Assembly: GCA_003695725.1 (NCBI GenBank)
Contig: RFHX01000083.1
Span: forward strand, 1 to 12,052
Source of the DNA: J061 sp003695725 [NCBI: Candidatus Schekmanbacteria bacterium]
GTDB taxonomy: Bacteria > Schekmanbacteria > GWA2-38-11
Direction of reading: 5' to 3'
Length of the DNA stretch: 12,052 bases
Under the pieces are notes generated by a model, which was given only the letters and a program-made list of their open reading frames with translations, did no database searches and had not been told where the DNA came from. Of this stretch, positions 8,630-12,052 are shown in pieces; the stretch's first letter is position 1, and every line of letters begins with the position of its first letter. Position numbers and translations under genes: made by a program.

Positions 8630-9811
8630 ATGAAAAAAAGAATTTCAATATATGCAGACGAGGGTGCTTCACACTCATTTATATGGTTAATAAAGTTTTT
8701 TAAAAAGCATAAATTATATTCTGTCAATTTCGTTTCTTCGCAAAATATAAAAGAAGGCTGTTTGTCGAAATGCGATGTATTGATTATCTCCGGAGGAGAC
8801 AGTTTCGCCATTGCCGAATCTTTGGGCATTGAAGGAGCGAAATCAATAGAAAATTTCATAAAAAATGGTGGCACATATATAGGTGTGTGCGCAGGTGCAT
8901 ATCTAATGCTCAGGTCTTCCAAAAAACCCCTCAATTATTTTAATTTTACATCAGCAAAAATCAGAAATCTCGCATCTTCCCTTCCGCCCGCCAAAACTAT
9001 GGAATATAAATACAGTGTGACATACGGATGCCGTTACATTTACCATCCTGTAAGAGGCGAAATCATAATGAAGGTTGTTTCAGAGGGTTTAGAAGAAATA
9101 CTTCTTTCAGCACCTATCTACGGAGGCCCCTTTATAAAGGATGACGATACGCTGAATCAGCTGGCGGTTTTTTGGGATTTTACGGATAAGACACTTTTTC
9201 TAATTGATAGGGAAACGGCAGAAAGCATATGTAGAAATTCTATGCTTGCAGGTGAAAAAAAATATGAAAAAGGAAAAATCTTTCTTCTGAGCACACATAT
9301 GGAACATCCTGATTATGAATTTGCAAACAGATTCTTTTTAGGAATTATTTTAGACGATGAATTCAAAGCGAAAGAGATTTCCAATATTTCCCAAAAGCTT
9401 GAAGCAAGAAAGATGAAAAGAGGAAAAATTGAGAACAAAAAATATTATGAATTCAGAAAAAATATTAGGAATATGCGGCAGCTTTCAATAGGAATTGAAA
9501 ACAGAGAAACCTATTGGAAGATAGGCAAAAAGATTTGGGAAACTGAGAAAATACGAATCTTTACTGAATCGCTTTATGAGCTTGACAATGAATATGGGCA
9601 CAATCTAAGCTCTTATCTGTCAAATGAAGATACCATCGAGCTGAAAACAAAATCATATGAAACATATTTGCTGTTGCAAAAGATAAGCAAATCTCTTAGC
9701 AGTAACAGTCCTTCACAAATTTTTGCCGAATCTTTTTTCACTAATGCAAGAAATCTTCTTTCAAGATATGCCTCATTATGCTTTTCTTATTCTGATAGAA
9801 TGAAAAAATAA
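8630..9811 (+). CDS. BPL_N-type class I glutamine-amidotransferase-like protein with unassigned C-terminal region
   Basis: 393 aa. Residues 1-240 resemble the biotin-protein-ligase N-terminal (BPL_N) family, which has a class I glutamine-amidotransferase fold. Seen: an opening strand RISIYADEGAS; LIISGGDSFA at 51-60; a nucleophile-elbow motif GVCAGAYL at 85-92 with Cys87 (codon at 8888); YGGPFI at 164-169; and STHMEH at 221-226, where His223 and Glu225 could complete a Cys-His-Glu triad. No biotin ligase catalytic domain follows. Residues from about 246 to 393 are charged and look helical, and I do not recognise them. The substrate is unknown, and similarity to the fold does not prove amidotransferase activity. 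The start is fixed by an in-frame TAA at 8621. The AAGGA before it lies only 2 nt from the ATG, which is unusually close. The reading may continue past the TAA in the +1 frame. It probably forms an operon with the PilZ gene. Confidence 0.85.
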   Translation: MKKRISIYADEGASHSFIWLIKFFKKHKLYSVNFVSSQNIKEGCLSKCDVLIISGGDSFAIAESLGIEGAKSIENFIKNGGTYIGVCAGAYLMLRSSKKPLNYFNFTSAKIRNLASSLPPAKTMEYKYSVTYGCRYIYHPVRGEIIMKVVSEGLEEILLSAPIYGGPFIKDDDTLNQLAVFWDFTDKTLFLIDRETAESICRNSMLAGEKKYEKGKIFLLSTHMEHPDYEFANRFFLGIILDDEFKAKEISNISQKLEARKMKRGKIENKKYYEFRKNIRNMRQLSIGIENRETYWKIGKKIWETEKIRIFTESLYELDNEYGHNLSSYLSNEDTIELKTKSYETYLLLQKISKSLSSNSPSQIFAESFFTNARNLLSRYASLCFSYSDRMKK

Positions 9812-9950
9812 TTTTTTTTCTAAAGGATATGAATTTTCTTCCGACTGTAAATTCGTTTATACAAAAAATGCTCTCACGATAAAAATAATTGACGGCAAAG
9901 AATCAAAGAGATTAAAATTTGAATATAATTTTATTTTTGATTTTTTATGA
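9804..9950 (+). other. Hidden open frame: possible frameshifted C-terminal extension or small gene
   Basis: The 135 nt between the two plus-strand genes would normally be called intergenic. In the +1 frame relative to the upstream gene they are open from 9804 to a TGA at 9948-9950, which overlaps the next gene's ATG as ATGA. The translation is protein-like, ending in segments such as CKFVYTKNALTIKIIDGK and SKRLKFEYNFIFDF. No ATG, GTG or TTG occurs in this frame. It could be reached by losing one A from the six-A run at 9803-9808, which would extend the upstream protein by about 46 residues. Alternatively, one extra T near 9832-9837 would give a 40-residue protein starting at the ATG at 9829, which follows AAAGGA. 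It may be a real mutation, an assembly error, recoding, or chance. Confidence 0.35.
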
Positions 9951-10816
9951 TTAAAAAAGAAGATTTCGAAAAGTACCTGCCGGATATTGTAGAGCTAAAT
10001 CTTGCCTCTGAGAATATTAAAGACCTCTTTCTTGAAGTATCAGAGAGAATTGTAACATCTGACAAAGTATGTAATCAACAGGCGGCACGCAGAGAATTTG
10101 CCATTATTTCAAAACAATGGGAAAGGTTGAAAGAATCTCTCGTTAAGGACGGCACTGATTTCATTTCAAATGGAGTTTTTCCTTTTACAATAAATTATTG
10201 TCCCTTCCTCTACATATCCACCTCTCTACTTTTTATTGGCAGATTGAATAAGGGAATAGATTTGGGGATTCAAGGGATACCGCCAATAAAGATTATTTGT
10301 ATAATGCTTTTCCATTCTGTGGAATCTGTTGATAAAAATAAAAAAATTGACGGTGAAATGGATAAATTCAACCTATATTGGAATAATCTGCTGAAAAATC
10401 AGTCTTTCATTGAAGGATTTATGAACATTGAGTCATCTGAAAGATTTCTTGAATTAGTATCTATGACGCACTCTTATCTTGAGAAAAGGAGATATCCTCG
10501 TTACAGCATACACTCTATAGCTTACTGCAACACAATTTCTGAAGAAGATATGCTTGAAAAGAAGGAAAAGGTTGAAGTCAAAAATATAAGTTTGAGCGGA
10601 CTTCTTTTACAGCATAATAACCCCTTTCAGGTGGAGGACCATGTTGGAGTTAATTTGATGCTTGAAGATAAAGTTATTTATATGAGTGGTAAAGTTTGCA
10701 GATGCCATGAAATTGAAGAAGGAGAGAGAAAAGTCTATTCTTCAGGAATCGATATTACAGATATTTCAAAAGAAAATCGTCTGATTATGGAAGAATATTT
10801 AAGCCGCCTGCAATAA
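9947..10816 (+). CDS. PilZ-domain protein, predicted c-di-GMP receptor, with unassigned N-terminal domain
   Basis: 289 aa. The C-terminal part (about 178-289) is a PilZ domain: the RxxxR motif is RRYPR at 181-185 and the NxSxxG motif is NISLSG at 213-218, both intact, so c-di-GMP binding is inferred. Residues 1-175 are not recognised. They appear mostly helical, with a more hydrophobic stretch at about 76-125 (FPFTINYCPFLYIS and IKIICIMLF) that is not clearly a membrane anchor. The start at 9947 is bounded by an in-frame TGA at 9938. No ribosome site precedes it, only T-rich sequence, and the ATG overlaps the TGA of the hidden upstream frame as ATGA. This is the arrangement expected for translational coupling. 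Its 3' end overlaps the convergent lytic transglycosylase gene by 18 nt. The effector role (motility, surface or other) cannot be told from the sequence. Confidence 0.88.
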   Translation: MIKKEDFEKYLPDIVELNLASENIKDLFLEVSERIVTSDKVCNQQAARREFAIISKQWERLKESLVKDGTDFISNGVFPFTINYCPFLYISTSLLFIGRLNKGIDLGIQGIPPIKIICIMLFHSVESVDKNKKIDGEMDKFNLYWNNLLKNQSFIEGFMNIESSERFLELVSMTHSYLEKRRYPRYSIHSIAYCNTISEEDMLEKKEKVEVKNISLSGLLLQHNNPFQVEDHVGVNLMLEDKVIYMSGKVCRCHEIEEGERKVYSSGIDITDISKENRLIMEEYLSRLQ

Positions 10817-12052
10817 ATTCTTGCCACAATATATTTCACGATAAATAAAAAAGTTTTCCAGTACCTTTTTGATATAATTTCTTGTCTCTTGAAATGTAAT
10901 TTCTTCAATAAATTCTTCCATATCACTTTTATTGTTTTTATCTTTCCACTCGTCTGTTTTTCTTTCACCTGCATTATAAGCAGATAAAACATATACGGGA
11001 TTATTATCATATCGCTTCAAGAGCGAAACCAAATACTGAATACCTATCTCTAAATTTTTTGTTGGTTCAGTCAAAGAATCTCTTGAATGCGATTTTCCTG
11101 TCATTTTTTTTGCAGTAGCCGGCATTATCTGCATAAGTCCTACAGCGCCAGCATATGATACAGCATTCTTGTTGAAAAAACTTTCCTGTCTTATGAGCGA
11201 TACTATCAAGAAGGGATTTACTTTATATTTATCGCATATGCTTCTGATTTTTTCATAATACACAAGAGGATAAAGAATTCTTGCCATATCCTGTGAATTC
11301 AATAATTCCTCAAATCTTAAATTGTAATTTGATTTAATATACCTTATGGCTTCTTCATATCCTTCGTTTTCTATCAGAAGTTTTGCTATTGCTATTGCCT
11401 TATCACGATTCATTTTTTTAAGAAATCTCAATGCCGAATTCAATTCATAAAGGGCATCTCCATTAAATCCAATTTCAAATAACTTTTTTGCTCTTTCAAT
11501 ATATCTTGAATATTTTCTATTCCTGTTTAATTCTTTGACTCTCTCCCACAGATTTTCTTTTTTCCCTTTGGGCAAAGAAGGAATGCAATTACTTAGCAAA
11601 ATTTCATCTATCCCACTTTTTTCTTCCTTTACCCTTAAATAAGAAAGCCAGCCGTAGAAACTTTTTGACAAAGAAGCTTTGGAAAAAAGCTTCTTTGAAT
11701 AGTCGTAAAGCTTCATCTTTTCAGCTGACTTTCCAGCCCAAAACAATGCTTTGGCATATTGCTGATTATTGTTTTCCGAATAATCAGCAGCCAAATTGAA
11801 ATTTATATATGCTTTGGAAAAATTTCCTTCAAGATAATATAAAAAAGCATAATTCCAATAAAGGTCAAACTTGCTGTAATATTTATCTCCGGATGAAACA
11901 ATTCTCATTAGTGATACCCTTGCTTTATCATAATCATTCTTGTTTTTGTAAAAGGAATATAGGAGATAAAGTGTGCGGGCGTAATATTTTGATTTTTTGA
12001 AATTTTTTATCAGCTCATTAGCGGATGATAGAAATCCTTCGTTGTCTGAATA
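10799..12052 (-). CDS. Soluble lytic murein transglycosylase, Slt-like (N-terminus beyond the window)
   Basis: A GH23 lytic transglycosylase, which cleaves peptidoglycan glycan strands in the periplasm to form 1,6-anhydromuropeptides. The frame stays open past the ATG at 11908 to the right edge, adding 48 residues (YSDNEGFLSSANEL...) that continue the same helical pattern, so 11908 is internal and the start is outside. In window numbering (417 residues visible), about 1-255 are TPR-like helical repeats (FSKAYINFNLAAD; KALFWAGKSAEKM; YEEAIRYIKSNY), as in the Slt70 superhelical part. About 270-400 form the lysozyme-like domain, with catalytic Glu290 in SLIRQESFF (codon at 11183-11185), GAVGLMQIMPATA, the SAYNAGE motif and the closing ETRNYIKKVL. 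A signal peptide cannot be assessed because the N-terminus is missing. It converges on the PilZ gene. Confidence 0.95.
   Translation of the reverse strand, partial: YSDNEGFLSSANELIKNFKKSKYYARTLYLLYSFYKNKNDYDKARVSLMRIVSSGDKYYSKFDLYWNYAFLYYLEGNFSKAYINFNLAADYSENNNQQYAKALFWAGKSAEKMKLYDYSKKLFSKASLSKSFYGWLSYLRVKEEKSGIDEILLSNCIPSLPKGKKENLWERVKELNRNRKYSRYIERAKKLFEIGFNGDALYELNSALRFLKKMNRDKAIAIAKLLIENEGYEEAIRYIKSNYNLRFEELLNSQDMARILYPLVYYEKIRSICDKYKVNPFLIVSLIRQESFFNKNAVSYAGAVGLMQIMPATAKKMTGKSHSRDSLTEPTKNLEIGIQYLVSLLKRYDNNPVYVLSAYNAGERKTDEWKDKNNKSDMEEFIEEITFQETRNYIKKVLENFFIYREIYCGKNLLQAA

Noticed and set aside
9803-9820. A-run followed by a T-run after the BPL_N-like gene as an intrinsic terminator
   Set aside because: AAAAAATAATTTTTTTT has no GC-rich stem. 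The downstream gene lies on the same strand with a frame apparently continuing through the gap.
11906-11908. ATG at 11908 as the start of the lytic transglycosylase
   Set aside because: The same frame is open to the window edge with 48 more codons of similar helical-repeat character. A periplasmic enzyme also needs an N-terminal signal that is not present here.
1-12052. CRISPR array, tRNA/rRNA gene, insertion sequence, or defence island
   Set aside because: No regularly spaced repeats, tRNA-like cloverleaf, transposase or terminal inverted repeats were seen. Almost the entire window is occupied by chromosomal-type genes.

Overview
The window reads as a compact, AT-rich (roughly one-third G+C by eye) stretch of bacterial chromosome with eight protein genes and almost no spacer. 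It suggests a Gram-negative-type bacterium. The evidence is a Slt-like GH23 lytic transglycosylase, a PilZ (c-di-GMP) protein, a multi-PAS hybrid histidine kinase and a bifunctional chorismate mutase-prephenate dehydratase of the proteobacterial P-protein layout. The lineage cannot be fixed from this sequence; a deltaproteobacterium-like or candidate-phylum environmental organism is my guess only. There are no tRNA or rRNA genes, no CRISPR array and no insertion sequence.

Layout. (1) 1-2250 (+): the 3' part of a hybrid sensor histidine kinase whose start lies before base 1. (2) 2285-8515 (-): a tight four-gene cluster transcribed in the order pheA, M50 site-2 protease, trpS, mfd, with gaps of 2, 16 and 9 nt once the likely starts are chosen. 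It converges on the kinase gene with 34 nt between stops. (3) 8516-8629: a 114-nt divergent intergenic region that should hold the promoters for both directions. (4) 8630-10816 (+): a class I glutamine-amidotransferase-like (BPL_N-type) protein with an unassigned C-terminal region, then a PilZ-domain protein. The 135 nt between them appears to carry a hidden open frame. (5) 10799-12052 (-): the C-terminal part of a lytic transglycosylase, which overlaps the PilZ gene tail to tail by 18 nt and runs off the right edge.

Functionally, the minus-strand cluster joins phenylalanine synthesis, tryptophan tRNA charging, a membrane protease and transcription-coupled repair. This looks like a housekeeping cluster rather than a single pathway. 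The plus-strand pair is the least understood part.

The two points most worth a second look are the apparent +1-frame coding continuation between the BPL_N-like gene and the PilZ gene, and the four-cysteine motif in TrpRS that closely matches the [4Fe-4S] motif of the Thermotoga maritima enzyme. I found no convincing undescribed defence or mobile system here.
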